The position numbers were made by a program, and so were the translations under genes. The notes under the pieces are model-generated. The model saw nothing but the letters and a program-made list of their open reading frames with translations. It was not told where the DNA came from and ran no database searches. From Parvibaculaceae bacterium Mf 1.05b.01 (GTDB lineage Bacteria; Pseudomonadota; Alphaproteobacteria; Parvibaculales; Parvibaculaceae), in the NCBI GenBank assembly GCA_000509225.1, contig BAOK01000001.1:310001-374000 (forward strand): DNA of 64,000 nucleotides, written 5' to 3'. Positions 1 through 9,497 of the stretch are shown piece by piece; position 1 is the stretch's first letter; every line of letters begins with the position of its first letter.

Positions 1-1595
1 CCCTGCTCATGCATATATTCGGTGAGGTCTTCGGCCATGCGCTTGGTGAGCGTGGTGACGAGAATGCGCCCGCCGCGTGCGGCCACCTGTTTGCACTCGT
101 CAATCAGATCATCCACCTGGGTGTCGACGGGGCGGATTTCCGTCGGCGGGTCGATAAGGCCTGTGGGGCGGATCACCTGTTCCACGAAGACGCCGCCGGT
201 GCGCTCCATCTCCCAGGGGCCCGGCGTCGCGGAGACATAGACCGTCTGCGGCCGCATGGCGTTCCATTCCTCAAACTTGAGCGGGCGGTTGTCCACGCAG
301 CTCGGCAGGCGGAAGCCGAATTCCGCCAGGGTCGATTTCCGCCGGTAGTCGCCGCGATACATGCCGCCGATCTGGGGCACGCTCACATGGCTTTCATCGG
401 CAAAGATGAGGGCATTGTCCGGGATATATTCAAAGAGCGTCGGCGGCGGCTCGCCGGGCTTGCGGCCGGTGAGGTAGCGGGAATAGTTCTCAATCCCTGC
501 GCAGCTTCCGGTGGCGAGCATCATCTCAATGTCGAAATTGCAGCGTTGTTCCAGGCGCTGGGCTTCCAGCAGTTTGTTCTGGGCATTGAGTTCATCGAGG
601 CGCTCGCCGAGCTCCTTTTTGATCTGGGTCGCCGCCTGCTGCAGCGTCGGGCCCGGGGTCACGTGGTGGGAGTTGGCGTAAAGCTTGATGAAGGGGCGGC
701 GGTCGGTCTTGTGGCCGGTCAGGGGATCGAACTCGACAATCTCCTCCACCTCGTCGCCAAACATGTTGACGCGCCAGGCCCGGTCTTCCAGATGGGCGGG
801 GAAGATTTCCACCGTGTCGCCGCGCACGCGAAACGTGCCGCGCTGGAAGGCATTGTCGTTGCGCTTATATTGCAGCGCCACGAGGTCGGCGATCAGCTGA
901 TTGCGGTCAAGCTTGTCGCCCACCTTCACCGTGAACGTCATCTCGGAATAGGTTTCCACCGAGCCGATGCCGTAAATGCAGGAAACGGACGCCACGATGA
1001 TGACATCGTCGCGCTCCAGCAGCGCGCGGGTGGCGGCGTGGCGCATGCGGTCGATCTGCTCGTTGATGGAGCTTTCTTTTTCGATATAGGTGTCCGTGCG
1101 GGCGACATAGGCTTCCGGCTGGTAATAGTCGTAATAGGACACGAAATATTCGACCGCATTGTCCGGGAAGAAGTTTTTGAACTCCCCGTAGAGCTGGGCG
1201 GCGAGCGTCTTGTTCGGCGCGAGGATGATGGCCGGGCGCTGGGTCTGTTCAATCACCTTCGCCATGGTGAAGGTTTTGCCGGAGCCGGTGACGCCGAGGA
1301 GAACCTGATCGCGCTCGCCGTCTTTCACCTGGGTCACGAGTTCCTTGATCGCGGCGGGCTGGTCACCCTTCGGCTCAAATTCCGAGACCAGCTTGAAGGC
1401 AATGCCGCCCTCGGATTTCTCCGGCCGCGCGGGTCTGTGAGGGGTGAAGTCTTCCAGCAGGTCGCCATTTGGCGCGCGCTCGGGCTCGCCTTGCCCGCGC
1501 TTCTGCGGCGTGGGGCTGGTGACGGGCTGCGCGGGCACAAAGGACGCGCCCGGTGCTTCGGCAAATCCCGGCTGATCTGATTTCGGTGAGCTCAT
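1..1595 (-). CDS. uvrB: UvrABC excinuclease subunit B (partial, C-terminus outside window)
   Basis: UvrB is the damage-verifying helicase-like subunit of nucleotide excision repair; it is loaded by UvrA and recruits UvrC. The reverse strand encodes a Walker A segment GVTGSGKT near residue 100, the UvrB beta-hairpin region [10 protein letters not shown], and the motif [11 protein letters not shown]. The reading frame stays open to base 1, so only about 531 residues are visible and the C-terminal helicase and UVR domains lie outside. The ATG at 1595 gives a roughly 70-residue proline- and charge-rich N-terminal extension before the conserved [14 protein letters not shown]; its Shine-Dalgarno match is poor, so a later start is possible. 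I saw no alphaproteobacterial LexA box (GTTC-N7-GTTC) immediately upstream. Identity is very secure; the exact start is not. Confidence 0.96.
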   Translation of the reverse strand, partial: MSSPKSDQPGFAEAPGASFVPAQPVTSPTPQKRGQGEPERAPNGDLLEDFTPHRPARPEKSEGGIAFKLVSEFEPKGDQPAAIKELVTQVKDGERDQVLLGVTGSGKTFTMAKVIEQTQRPAIILAPNKTLAAQLYGEFKNFFPDNAVEYFVSYYDYYQPEAYVARTDTYIEKESSINEQIDRMRHAATRALLERDDVIIVASVSCIYGIGSVETYSEMTFTVKVGDKLDRNQLIADLVALQYKRNDNAFQRGTFRVRGDTVEIFPAHLEDRAWRVNMFGDEVEEIVEFDPLTGHKTDRRPFIKLYANSHHVTPGPTLQQAATQIKKELGERLDELNAQNKLLEAQRLEQRCNFDIEMMLATGSCAGIENYSRYLTGRKPGEPPPTLFEYIPDNALIFADESHVSVPQIGGMYRGDYRRKSTLAEFGFRLPSCVDNRPLKFEEWNAMRPQTVYVSATPGPWEMERTGGVFVEQVIRPTGLIDPPTEIRPVDTQVDDLIDECKQVAARGGRILVTTLTKRMAEDLTEYMHEQ

Positions 1596-1877
1596 GGGCC
1601 CAATATGGCGCGGAATCACTCCCATTCAAAGGGGGTGAGAGAGACTTCCTGTCAGGATATGTCAGTAATGACTCGGATGCTGTGCCTCGGGGCTTTCTTC
1701 TAGCGCCCTGAGCTCACTGGCCGCTAGGGGCGCATCATTGTCGGCACCGTCCTCCGGGTTAAAAAAGCATTGAGATGGGTGAGACAAAAAAACGCACATT
1801 TATTTTAAGTGTTAGTTCTTTGGTAGTGTGAATTTGCAATTCTATCATGAAATGGGTGTTTATTAGGGAGAAAGCTG

Positions 1878-3650
1878 ATGACTAGGATCCTTTCCGCTGC
1901 ACAGGAACTGCTGGGGCGCTTCACAATCTCCGTCAAGTTCTACGGCGTCATCTCTTTCCTGATTTTGTGCCTTGTGGCCACGTCGACTGTCACGCTTTGG
2001 CAGATGAGCGCGATCACTGCGGAGATCGAAGAGGTCTCGCAGGAACATATGCCGCTCACCGAGATGGTCACCAAGGTCGCCCTCGCGCAGCTTGAGCAGG
2101 CGATCTATTTCGAGCGGGCGCTGCGTGCTGGTTTCGCCGAAACCGGATCCTCGACCTGGAAAGACCTGACTAAACACATAGAGAAGTTTGAAAAATACAG
2201 CCACCAGGTTGATGTTGATGTGGTCAGGGCGGAAAAAATCGCCGAAGAGGCTATCGCCGTCGCTCACGATGAACATACGCGCGCACGCTATACAGAAATC
2301 CTGGCGTCACTTAAGCATTTTGATGCGGCCCATCTGAAATATGAAGCACATGCCATGGAGGTCAATCAGCTACTTCAGGCCGGACAACTCGCGCTTGCCG
2401 GCGCGATGGTGCCGGAAGTTGTAGCTGAGGAGGAAGCACTCGATCATGAAATCGAGGAGATTCTGTTCGATATCGAAGAGTTGACCGCTCAATCGCTTGA
2501 AACAGTCCTTGCGCACGAAAAAAGTACGGTGATGACGGTGTTCTTTATGACGCTGGCGGCGCTTGTCGCCGGTGGTGCGGTTTCCTTCCTGGTCGTGCGC
2601 GCGGTCGTAAAGCCTCTCCTGCAGGTTGTCGGTGCGCTGACCGTACTTGCTGATGGGGATACCAGCCGGGAAATGGACATTGTTACGCGCGATGAGGTCG
2701 GACAGACGGCCCGTGCCTATGACGCCCTCAGGGCGCGGACAGAAGAAGCCCAGGCGCTTGCCCGGCAGGAGAAGATCAACGAAGAAGAGAAAGAAAAACG
2801 GCGGGTCGTCGTTCAGGAAATGACGCAAAGCTTTGACAGTTCGGTCGCCGCCGTGATGGACGTCATCAGCAAGGCCATGGGCACGCTTGATACAGCCGCC
2901 GGAGACATGGCGAATGTTGCACGCGACGGTCAGACCCAGACGGCGACCGTGGCTGCGTCGTCTGAGGAAGCCAGCACCAACGTACAGGTCGTTGCCTCCG
3001 CTGCGGAGGAGATGTCCAATTCGATCGCGGAAGTATCGAAGAACATCGAAACCACGACTCAGATCACGCAGAAAGCCGTGGCGGATGCCGAGAAAACAAC
3101 ACAATCGGTGAATGGATTGGCCGAAGCAGCGACGCGGATCGGCGATGTCGTGAATCTCATTAATGACATTGCCGAACAGACCAATTTGCTGGCGCTCAAT
3201 GCAACCATTGAGGCGGCGCGCGCAGGCGAGGCCGGGAAGGGATTTGCGGTTGTCGCATCGGAGGTCAAGGAGCTTGCGATGCAGACCGGCAAAGCGACCG
3301 AAGAAATCAGCGATCAGATCACGGCCATTCAGGCAGTGACCAGAGACTCAGTGGCGGCTATTTGTGATATTTCCCGGACGATTGAAGAGATCGACAAATA
3401 TGCGGTGACTGTTGCATCTGCCATTGATCAACAGCGGACCGCCACCCGTGAAATTAGCGACAGTGTTCAACAAGCGGCACAGGGCACTCAGGAGATAGCC
3501 GCGGCGATGACCGGCGTTCAAAAATCCGCTGATCTTTCCGGCGACACCGCACAACGTGTCTCGGAGTCGGTCACGCAGATGAACGAGCAATCCGAGACCC
3601 TGCGCGGCCAGGTCAAAACCTTCCTGTCTGATGTGCGGGCCGTCGGGTAG
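1878..3650 (+). CDS. Methyl-accepting chemotaxis protein
   Basis: A transmembrane chemoreceptor of 590 residues that would signal to CheA/CheW. Order of parts: short cytoplasmic N-terminus, TM1 (about 18-42), a helical periplasmic sensor domain rich in Glu and Ala (about 43-215, compatible with a four-helix bundle), TM2 (about 218-243), a HAMP linker ending with [14 protein letters not shown], and the cytoplasmic hairpin. The universal signalling tip is present ([22 protein letters not shown], split here over residues near 420-445). There is no C-terminal NWETF-like CheR tether. An AGGGAG Shine-Dalgarno at 1866-1871 supports the start. No chemotaxis genes lie beside it, so it is an orphan receptor; ligand unknown. 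Confidence 0.93.
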   Translation: MTRILSAAQELLGRFTISVKFYGVISFLILCLVATSTVTLWQMSAITAEIEEVSQEHMPLTEMVTKVALAQLEQAIYFERALRAGFAETGSSTWKDLTKHIEKFEKYSHQVDVDVVRAEKIAEEAIAVAHDEHTRARYTEILASLKHFDAAHLKYEAHAMEVNQLLQAGQLALAGAMVPEVVAEEEALDHEIEEILFDIEELTAQSLETVLAHEKSTVMTVFFMTLAALVAGGAVSFLVVRAVVKPLLQVVGALTVLADGDTSREMDIVTRDEVGQTARAYDALRARTEEAQALARQEKINEEEKEKRRVVVQEMTQSFDSSVAAVMDVISKAMGTLDTAAGDMANVARDGQTQTATVAASSEEASTNVQVVASAAEEMSNSIAEVSKNIETTTQITQKAVADAEKTTQSVNGLAEAATRIGDVVNLINDIAEQTNLLALNATIEAARAGEAGKGFAVVASEVKELAMQTGKATEEISDQITAIQAVTRDSVAAICDISRTIEEIDKYAVTVASAIDQQRTATREISDSVQQAAQGTQEIAAAMTGVQKSADLSGDTAQRVSESVTQMNEQSETLRGQVKTFLSDVRAVG

Positions 3651-3700
3651 GCCTCTTCGCCCTGCGCTTCAGCAATGCTGTGGTGTGCCTTAGTCGTCTG

Positions 3701-4099
3701 TCAACGCGTGTTGTGGATGCCGCTGTCGGCATAACCTACATGGTTGAAGAAGCGGGCGCCGGAGCTTTCAACTGTCAGCACTTCGTAGGACTCGACATTG
3801 TTCACGTAGAGCGTATCGAGATCGGGCTGGCTTTTCTCCACCACCATGCAGCGGCCGCCAAAACCTGAATATTCGCAGATGTGTACGACGGCACTGCCGG
3901 TGAGCTGAACGGAGCGAAAGCGTTTGCCGAACGGGTGCTCGACCAGTCCTTTGCGGGTGCCCGCAGCGGTGCAATAGGCGGCGCCTTCGAAGTTGGCGCC
4001 ATTGAAGAAGCAGGCGGAAGCGTCAGCGGCCTGCACAGCCGGCGCGGAAAAGGCCAAGGCTGCCCCGACGATAACGGCTCTCTTGATATTCCCTGCCAT
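3701..4099 (-). CDS. Secreted small cysteine-containing protein, beta/gamma-crystallin or peptidase inhibitor I36-like
   Basis: A 132-residue protein with a clear Sec signal peptide (hydrophobic segment ending PAVQA-ADA near residue 24). The mature part has four cysteines and Greek-key style strings: ACFFNGANFEG, YCTAAG, HICEYSGFGGRC and VNNVESYEV. The pattern of an aromatic/Gly strand followed by RF-SVQL and N-V-S-Y resembles bacterial beta/gamma-crystallin-fold proteins including the I36 inhibitor family. The assignment rests on motif resemblance only. It is monocistronic: MCP lies convergent on one side, rubredoxin in tandem 94 bases upstream. Confidence 0.6.
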   Translation of the reverse strand: MAGNIKRAVIVGAALAFSAPAVQAADASACFFNGANFEGAAYCTAAGTRKGLVEHPFGKRFRSVQLTGSAVVHICEYSGFGGRCMVVEKSQPDLDTLYVNNVESYEVLTVESSGARFFNHVGYADSGIHNTR

Positions 4100-4193
4100 G
4101 ACCCAACCCCGACCAGATTGTTCGAAGGGTCTATAGTGGCATGGTTAACCGCGCGCGCCAACTTGGTTAATGGTGGTTTTAGTCAAGCTTGTC

Positions 4194-4373
4194 CTACATC
4201 TCGATCATGTCGAAATCGGACTTGGGCGTGCCGCAAAGCGGGCAGATCCAGGCGTCTGGGATATCTGCCCAGCGGGTGCCGGGCGCCAGGCCCTCACCCT
4301 CATCGCCCTCGGCTTCGTCATAGATATAGCCACAGGTGCGGCACTGCCAGGTTTTGAAGTCGGTCTCGGCCAT
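4194..4373 (-). CDS. Rubredoxin
   Basis: A 59-residue one-iron electron carrier. The two CxxCG knuckles are intact: C11-R-T-C14-G and C44-P-L-C47-G, with the expected YIYDEAEGD, the GLAPGTRWADIPDAW core between them and a FDMIEM tail. It begins only 12 bases after the stop of the P450 gene and on the same strand, with an AGGGCG ribosome site overlapping that stop, so the two are almost surely co-transcribed. Rubredoxins usually feed AlkB-type alkane hydroxylases or rubredoxin-dependent detoxification enzymes; here the only partner in sight is a P450. No rubredoxin reductase is adjacent. Confidence 0.95.
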   Translation of the reverse strand: MAETDFKTWQCRTCGYIYDEAEGDEGEGLAPGTRWADIPDAWICPLCGTPKSDFDMIEM

Positions 4374-4385
4374 GAGCGCTGCGCC

Positions 4386-5660
4386 CTAGTTCATTTTGAA
4401 GGTCACGGGCACTGATTTTGGTCCGCAGACGAAGGAAGATTTCATGCGTTCCGGTGCGCCATTCAATTCAATGCTGTCCAGGCGCGGCAGAAGCTCCTCC
4501 CAGAGGATCCGCATTTCCATGCGCGCCAGATGCTGCCCAAGGCAGACATGGGCGCCATAGCCGAAGGCAACATGTTTGTTCGGGTCACGATCCACACGGT
4601 AGGCGAAGGGATCGTCGAAATGATCTTCATCCCGGTTGCCGGATTGGTAGCAGAGCATCAGCCAGTCGCCCTTGGCGATCTTCTGGCCTGCGACTTCCGT
4701 ATCTTCGGTGGCGGTGCGCATGAAGTGTTTCACCGCGGTGGTCCAGCGGATCGACTCCTCAATATGTCCATTGATGAGAGAGGGATCTGCCTTCAGTTTG
4801 GCGAGCTCCCCGGGATTGTCGCAGAGCGCCCACAGGCCTTCCGCGGTGGTATGGGAGGTGGTGTCGTGGCCCGCGGTGGCGGCGATAATGTAATAGGACA
4901 TGGCCGCGAAGTGATCCAAAGGCTCGCCATTGATCTGGCCGTTGGCGATGACGCTCGACACGTCATCGCGTGGGTTCGCGCGACGGTCTTCGGTGAGGGC
5001 GTTGAAATATTCAATGAACTCTCCGACGGTTTCAGCGATGGCATTGACGCCCGCTTCGGTTCCCTGATCTGTTGTGCCGGTGCGGTTCATTTCCGGGTCG
5101 GCTGCGCCAAAGAGCTCCTGCGTCAGCTTCAGCATTTTGGGCTCATCGCTTTCCGGCACACCGAGAATTTCCATGATGACATGAAGCGGATAGAGGAAGG
5201 CGACATCGCGGGCGAAGTCGCACTCTGTACCGAAGGCTGCCATGCGGTCGATGAAGCTGCGCGCGATCTCGCGAATGCGCGGCTCAAGCTTCTTGATGTT
5301 TTGGTGCAGGAACCAGGCCTGGGTCAGACGCCGGTAGGCCATGTGATCAGGGTTGTCCATCTGTACGAGAGAGCGCACGAGATGGGGAGATCCCCCCATC
5401 ATATCGCGGACCATCTTGTCGGCTTCGATGGTGGTGAGCACGGCTGCACGGTCACCATTGTGGAACAATTCGTTCTGCCGCTCAATCAGCTGAATGTCGT
5501 CAAACTTCGTGACGACCCAGAAGGGGTCAATGCCCTTCGGTTCAGCAATGGCCAAGGGCGCTTCCTTGCGCAATGTCTTGAAGGCATCGTCAATGGGTGT
5601 GCCCGCGGCGTAAGCGTTGGGATCAACAATGGTCTCGGCAATATCCTGATCAATGCGCAT
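4386..5660 (-). CDS. Cytochrome P450 (class I bacterial type)
   Basis: A soluble 424-residue monooxygenase. Visible landmarks: I-helix oxygen-activation motif ATAGHDTTSH, the K-helix ExxR (EESIRW), and the heme-binding loop FGYGAHVCLGQHLAR with the thiolate ligand at C373. Length and lack of a membrane anchor fit bacterial three-component systems. The start at 5660 is chosen because GGAGG sits just upstream; an upstream ATG at 5714 has no such site. The next gene, 12 bases downstream, is a rubredoxin, a possible redox partner. Substrate cannot be read from the sequence; steroid, terpene or alkane hydroxylation are all possible for this size class. Confidence 0.95.
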   Translation of the reverse strand: MRIDQDIAETIVDPNAYAAGTPIDDAFKTLRKEAPLAIAEPKGIDPFWVVTKFDDIQLIERQNELFHNGDRAAVLTTIEADKMVRDMMGGSPHLVRSLVQMDNPDHMAYRRLTQAWFLHQNIKKLEPRIREIARSFIDRMAAFGTECDFARDVAFLYPLHVIMEILGVPESDEPKMLKLTQELFGAADPEMNRTGTTDQGTEAGVNAIAETVGEFIEYFNALTEDRRANPRDDVSSVIANGQINGEPLDHFAAMSYYIIAATAGHDTTSHTTAEGLWALCDNPGELAKLKADPSLINGHIEESIRWTTAVKHFMRTATEDTEVAGQKIAKGDWLMLCYQSGNRDEDHFDDPFAYRVDRDPNKHVAFGYGAHVCLGQHLARMEMRILWEELLPRLDSIELNGAPERMKSSFVCGPKSVPVTFKMN

Positions 5661-5834
5661 GGGGTCCTCCGCGAAATGCTCTTCAGTTTTCAAGAGCTTG
5701 GCACAGAATCTCATTCTCCTCTTGTTTCAAATCAAGGAGATTTCACCGAGTTACAGCGCTGTTTTGAGGCCGCCTGTGGGACGTAGGGGGACGCTGCGTC
5801 ATTGAAAAGGTGGGGTTGCTATGGCGCGCGAAAT

Positions 5835-6845
5835 TTATCCGCCAAAACTTGCGCGATAGGCTTCCGGCGTTGTCGCCATGTGGCGTTTCATGGTGCGGCG
5901 GAGCGTTTCCGCGGTGCCGAACCCAGTTGCGGCAGCGACGGCCTCTATCTTGTCATTATCTTCTTCCAAACGCCTGCGGGCGACATCAAGGCGTGCGCGC
6001 TCAACATATTTGGCGGGTGTTTCGCCGACCTGTTGTCTGAACAGGCGGGCAAAGTTGCGCGGGCTCATGGCAACCTGCTCCGCTAGTGCGGGAACAGTGA
6101 GGTCGTCTTCGGGATGTTCGGCAATGTGGGTGAGCAGGGCGTCGAACTTCTCTGTCTTAGTGCTTTGTGCAGCAAGCTGCGCGGAGAATTGTGACTGTCC
6201 GCCTGGGCGCCTCAGGAAGAGCACGAGGTGACGGGCGACCTGCATCGCGACTTCGCGTCCCAGATCTTCTTCCACCATAGCAAGTGCCAGGTCGATGCCA
6301 GCAGACACACCGGCGGATGTGTAGGTGTCGCCGCTTTTTACATAGATGGCATCGTCCACCACATCGACTTTCGGATGATCCTTCGCAAGTCGTTCGCAGG
6401 CGACCCAGTGGGTGGTCGCGCGATGCCCGTCCAGCAATCCAGTTCGCGACAGAAAGAAAGCTCCGGAGCAGACACTCGCCAAGCGTTTCACCGTGTCAGC
6501 CTTCCGTTTGATCCACGGATGAAGGGCAGGGTCTTGCTCTGCTTCTGCAATCCCTTCTTCAGAGCCACCAGCAAAAATCAGGGTGTCGATGGGTCCTTTC
6601 ACGTCTCGGAAGCTTTTCGCCGCGACGATCTGAACGCCATTCGACATGGTGACGGGACCAGCCTCGTTGGCGACTACCTCAATTGTGTAGGGCGCCGAGG
6701 CTTTTTCTGTGTAGGCGACATATTGCGCGGCCGTTGCAAAGACGTCTGCAGGCCCGACAACGTCCAACATCATGCCGCCCTTATAGGTGTAGAGGACGAT
6801 CTTGCGGACGGGGGCCGGGTTACGAGAAGTCAGGGCAGGGCTCAT
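5835..6845 (-). CDS. GlxA-family transcriptional regulator (DJ-1/PfpI domain plus AraC HTH)
   Basis: A 336-residue regulator. Residues about 14-185 form a DJ-1/PfpI class I amidotransferase-like domain with a nucleophile-elbow cysteine (ASVCSGAF, C126) followed by TGLLDGHRATTHW, typical of GlxA regulators. Residues about 235-335 carry two AraC-type helix-turn-helices (LTVPALAEQVAMSPRNFARLF and a second ending FGTAETLRRTMKRH). The start at 6845 is preferred over 6917 because GGAG lies eight bases upstream. It is divergent from an exported protein with the same DJ-1 fold, which it may control. The effector is unknown; relatives sense quaternary amines or similar metabolites. Confidence 0.9.
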   Translation of the reverse strand: MSPALTSRNPAPVRKIVLYTYKGGMMLDVVGPADVFATAAQYVAYTEKASAPYTIEVVANEAGPVTMSNGVQIVAAKSFRDVKGPIDTLIFAGGSEEGIAEAEQDPALHPWIKRKADTVKRLASVCSGAFFLSRTGLLDGHRATTHWVACERLAKDHPKVDVVDDAIYVKSGDTYTSAGVSAGIDLALAMVEEDLGREVAMQVARHLVLFLRRPGGQSQFSAQLAAQSTKTEKFDALLTHIAEHPEDDLTVPALAEQVAMSPRNFARLFRQQVGETPAKYVERARLDVARRRLEEDNDKIEAVAAATGFGTAETLRRTMKRHMATTPEAYRASFGG

Positions 6846-6952
6846 GGGGGACTCCAAACTCAGATTGGCAGAATATGCTTTTATCGTGTCATTGCTGCCA
6901 TTTGATTGCAAGGGCATTTTGATCCGGTGAATGATCCATAAAAGGAAAAGCC

Positions 6953-8029
6953 ATGTTCAGGTTTCATCTGCCGTCCGGCCCTGCTGGGACGGCCTTGTTC
7001 CTCACGCTCATTCTGATGGCTCTCGTGACCTTGGTTGCGATTGGCGAGGCGCGGGCTGATGACCGGACCATTGTCGTGGTTGCGCAAAATGGTGGCACTG
7101 AGGTCACGGACTTTCTTGTGCCCTATGGTGTTCTGTCCCGAGCGGAGATTGGCGATGTTCGCGCTGTGTCGACCGAAAGTGGCCCTGTTTACCTATGGCC
7201 GGGACTGACAATTGAAGCGGATGAAACCGTTAATGAGTTTGACGCGCGCAAGCCCGGTGGGGCGGATCTCGTCATCATTCCTGCCGTCCTTGATCATGAC
7301 GATCAGGTGCTCATTGAATGGCTGCGTGCGCAATCAGCGAAGGGTGCGATGCTGGTGTCGATTTGCGACGGGGCGCTTGTGCTTGCACGCACGGGGCTTC
7401 TCGATGGACGCAGAGCAACGGGACACTGGTATACGCGGGACGTTCGACAGGAAGATTTTCCAGAAGTCCTTTGGCAGGAGAACACACGCTATGTGCGCGA
7501 TGGTAATGTCGCGACCTCTGCAGGGGTGAGTGCATCTCTACCTATCTCGCTTCATCTTGTTGAGATGTTGGAGGGGAAGGCCCGTGCGGAGACGCTTGCT
7601 GCAGAGCTCTCCCTAGAAGGATTTGGCGCTGAGCATAATTCGGAAGAATTTGTGTTGGGGGCTGGGCGGATCTGGGTCGCCGCACGCAACTTTCTCTTTG
7701 GGTGGCCCCGGGATGATTACGCGCTTGTTCTCTCCGACGGCATGGATGAGATCGCTTTGGCGTTTGCTGTGGACATGTTCGCCAGGACCTATCGTTCCCA
7801 GGCTGTGCCCGTGGCCCGCGATGCAGTGCGCACATTGAGTGGACTTACGGTGTTGCCAGATCAGCCTGAGCTTGTCGATGCCACAGCTTCAGTGGGTTTT
7901 GGTCCCGGTGGAGACCTTCAATTGGAGCCAGGCGCGCTTGCGCCGGAACAGATACTCGCCTTTCTGACGGCGCAATATGGACGGGACAGTGCTGAATTCG
8001 TCGCGCTTCAGTTGGAGTATCCTTACTAG
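6953..8029 (+). CDS. Exported DJ-1/PfpI (ThiJ-like) family protein with a second partial domain
   Basis: A 358-residue protein with an N-terminal signal peptide or anchor (hydrophobic 13-30, then GEARA-DD). Residues 37-200 are a DJ-1/PfpI domain that retains the nucleophile cysteine (VSICDGALVLARTG, C138) and the LLDGRRATGHW string shared with GlxA regulators. After a linker, residues about 240-345 (YALVLSDGMDEIALAFAVDMF onward) look like half of another DJ-1 domain without the cysteine elbow. It lacks a DNA-binding domain, so it is probably a periplasmic sensor or enzyme rather than a regulator. It is transcribed divergently from the GlxA-type gene, 107 bases apart. Function unknown. Confidence 0.8.
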   Translation: MFRFHLPSGPAGTALFLTLILMALVTLVAIGEARADDRTIVVVAQNGGTEVTDFLVPYGVLSRAEIGDVRAVSTESGPVYLWPGLTIEADETVNEFDARKPGGADLVIIPAVLDHDDQVLIEWLRAQSAKGAMLVSICDGALVLARTGLLDGRRATGHWYTRDVRQEDFPEVLWQENTRYVRDGNVATSAGVSASLPISLHLVEMLEGKARAETLAAELSLEGFGAEHNSEEFVLGAGRIWVAARNFLFGWPRDDYALVLSDGMDEIALAFAVDMFARTYRSQAVPVARDAVRTLSGLTVLPDQPELVDATASVGFGPGGDLQLEPGALAPEQILAFLTAQYGRDSAEFVALQLEYPY

Positions 8030-8038
8030 TTCGTGTGT

Positions 8039-8917
8039 TCAGGCCAGGGTGCGCTGTCTCCAGAGCGGGGCGAGTTGCACCCCGATGACGGCAGCCAGAA
8101 TGCAGCTGCAACCGATCCATCCGAGCAGCGGTAGCCGCTCACCGAGCAGTAGCGCGCCGAAGAGGGCGGCAAAAAGAGCTTCTGATGACATGATGATCGC
8201 AGCGTCTGACGCTGGCGTGTAGCGCTGTCCGACAGCTTGCAGTGTGAAGCCCAGTCCGCCGGAAATGATGCCTGTGAAAAGGAGTTCTTTCCACGCAGCA
8301 GCCATGTTTGCGAACGATATGGGTTCAAACACAGCGCCCAAAATCAGGCACAGCACTGCCGTCACGCCAAACTGCAAGGCCGCGAGCGTGATGGGGCGTC
8401 CGGAACGGCTTGCAAGTGACCCTACCAGCAGGACCTGCAGCGCCCAGAAGACGGCGCTGAAGATCATGATGCCGTCTCCCCAGTTCAAGCCGGCGAGCCC
8501 GCCTCCCAGCAGCCAGGTCCCGGTCAGGGAGAGTGCAGCTGCTGGCCAGACAACCCAGGGAAGCTTTTGCCGTAAGGCCATGAAGGCGATGACCGGTACA
8601 AGCACGACATAGAGTGCAGTCAGGAAACCAGCATTGGTCACCGTCGTGGCGAGCAACCCTGCCTGCTGGGTCATGCTTGCGATGAAAAAAACGAGCCCGG
8701 CTAAGCCCATGAGTGATAGGTGGTCGCGCCGGAGGGGTGGGCCTTGCGTGCTTTCTGCCCATACGAAGGGTAGGACGACGAGGGTCGCCAGCAGGAAACG
8801 TGTGCCCGTGAAAAGAAATGGACCGAGATGGTCCATCGCGGTCGATTGTCCAACGAAGGCTGCGCCCCAGATGAGCGCCGTTAAAAGCAGAAGCAGATCA
8901 GCGCGCAAACGGGTCAT
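8039..8917 (-). CDS. DMT-superfamily transporter (EamA domains)
   Basis: A 292-residue inner membrane protein with about ten hydrophobic helices and the two EamA repeats of drug/metabolite transporters (first repeat starts LLLLTALIWGAAFVGQSTAMDHLGPFLFTGTRFLLA; given here as residues 7-42 rather than a motif). The second repeat begins near ALQFGVTAVL. Such proteins export amino acids, nucleobases or small drugs; specificity cannot be read. It is convergent with the DJ-1 gene (9-base gap) and stands alone. Confidence 0.88.
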   Translation of the reverse strand: MTRLRADLLLLLTALIWGAAFVGQSTAMDHLGPFLFTGTRFLLATLVVLPFVWAESTQGPPLRRDHLSLMGLAGLVFFIASMTQQAGLLATTVTNAGFLTALYVVLVPVIAFMALRQKLPWVVWPAAALSLTGTWLLGGGLAGLNWGDGIMIFSAVFWALQVLLVGSLASRSGRPITLAALQFGVTAVLCLILGAVFEPISFANMAAAWKELLFTGIISGGLGFTLQAVGQRYTPASDAAIIMSSEALFAALFGALLLGERLPLLGWIGCSCILAAVIGVQLAPLWRQRTLA

Positions 8918-9050
8918 GGATCCGGTTTATCTGATTGTTGACAGGGCAGCAATCAGCCAATTCGGCGGAGAAGGCTTAACAATGGCGCGCGCATCTGGGA
9001 CACTCCTGCTGGTGATGACAAACGTCAGTGTTGAAAGGTGAAGCTTCGTG

Positions 9051-9497
9051 ATGCGGTCTGAACGACATTGGTCAATCTACCTACCTGCGCTTAGCATCTC
9101 TATTTTGTGGGCGGGTGTTCTCTTTTGGGCAGACGGACGTGAGCCGCCTCTCGAAACGCTGAAACTCCTGGCGCTTGCGGTGGAGGCGATCGCTGTGCCG
9201 TCGCTCTACCTCTGGGCGTTTTTTCGGGCGCGGGGGGCGGAGGTCGTGGTGACGTCAGATGATATTGCGATCTCAACAGGTGGACGTCAGCCCGAAAAGG
9301 CGCGTGTCGATCTCGCGTCAGTCCAGAATGTACAAATTGCGCAGTCCTACTTGCAGAAGCTGGTTGGCGCCGGTCAGATCAGAGTGGATCTTGCGGATGG
9401 GCGACAATTTATTCTTGATGATATGGGTGCGCCGGAGCGCATTGTTGAGGCGATAAGCCGCGATCAGGCACGAGTAGACAAGGTGAGTGTGGCATGA
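9051..9497 (+). CDS. Small membrane protein with a bacterial PH-like domain
   Basis: 148 residues. Two hydrophobic helices near residues 9-26 and 38-60 are followed by a soluble beta-rich segment (EVVVTSDDIAIS, RVDLASVQNV, GQIRVDLADGRQFILDDM) that looks like the bPH2/DUF304 domain often found after paired helices in bacterial membrane proteins. ATG at 9051 and GTG at 9048 are both possible starts behind AAAGGTGAAG. It overlaps the following methyltransferase start by four bases (ATGA), so the pair is translationally coupled. Role unknown. Confidence 0.65.
   Translation: MRSERHWSIYLPALSISILWAGVLFWADGREPPLETLKLLALAVEAIAVPSLYLWAFFRARGAEVVVTSDDIAISTGGRQPEKARVDLASVQNVQIAQSYLQKLVGAGQIRVDLADGRQFILDDMGAPERIVEAISRDQARVDKVSVA

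Noticed and set aside
9-1580. Long open frame of 523 codons on the plus strand
   Set aside because: It is the antisense shadow of uvrB; its translation is low-complexity His/Ala/Gly/Arg typical of GC-rich shadow frames, and uvrB motifs are clear on the minus strand.
4530-5786. 418-codon plus-strand frame
   Set aside because: Antisense to the P450 gene, which has intact heme-binding and ExxR motifs.
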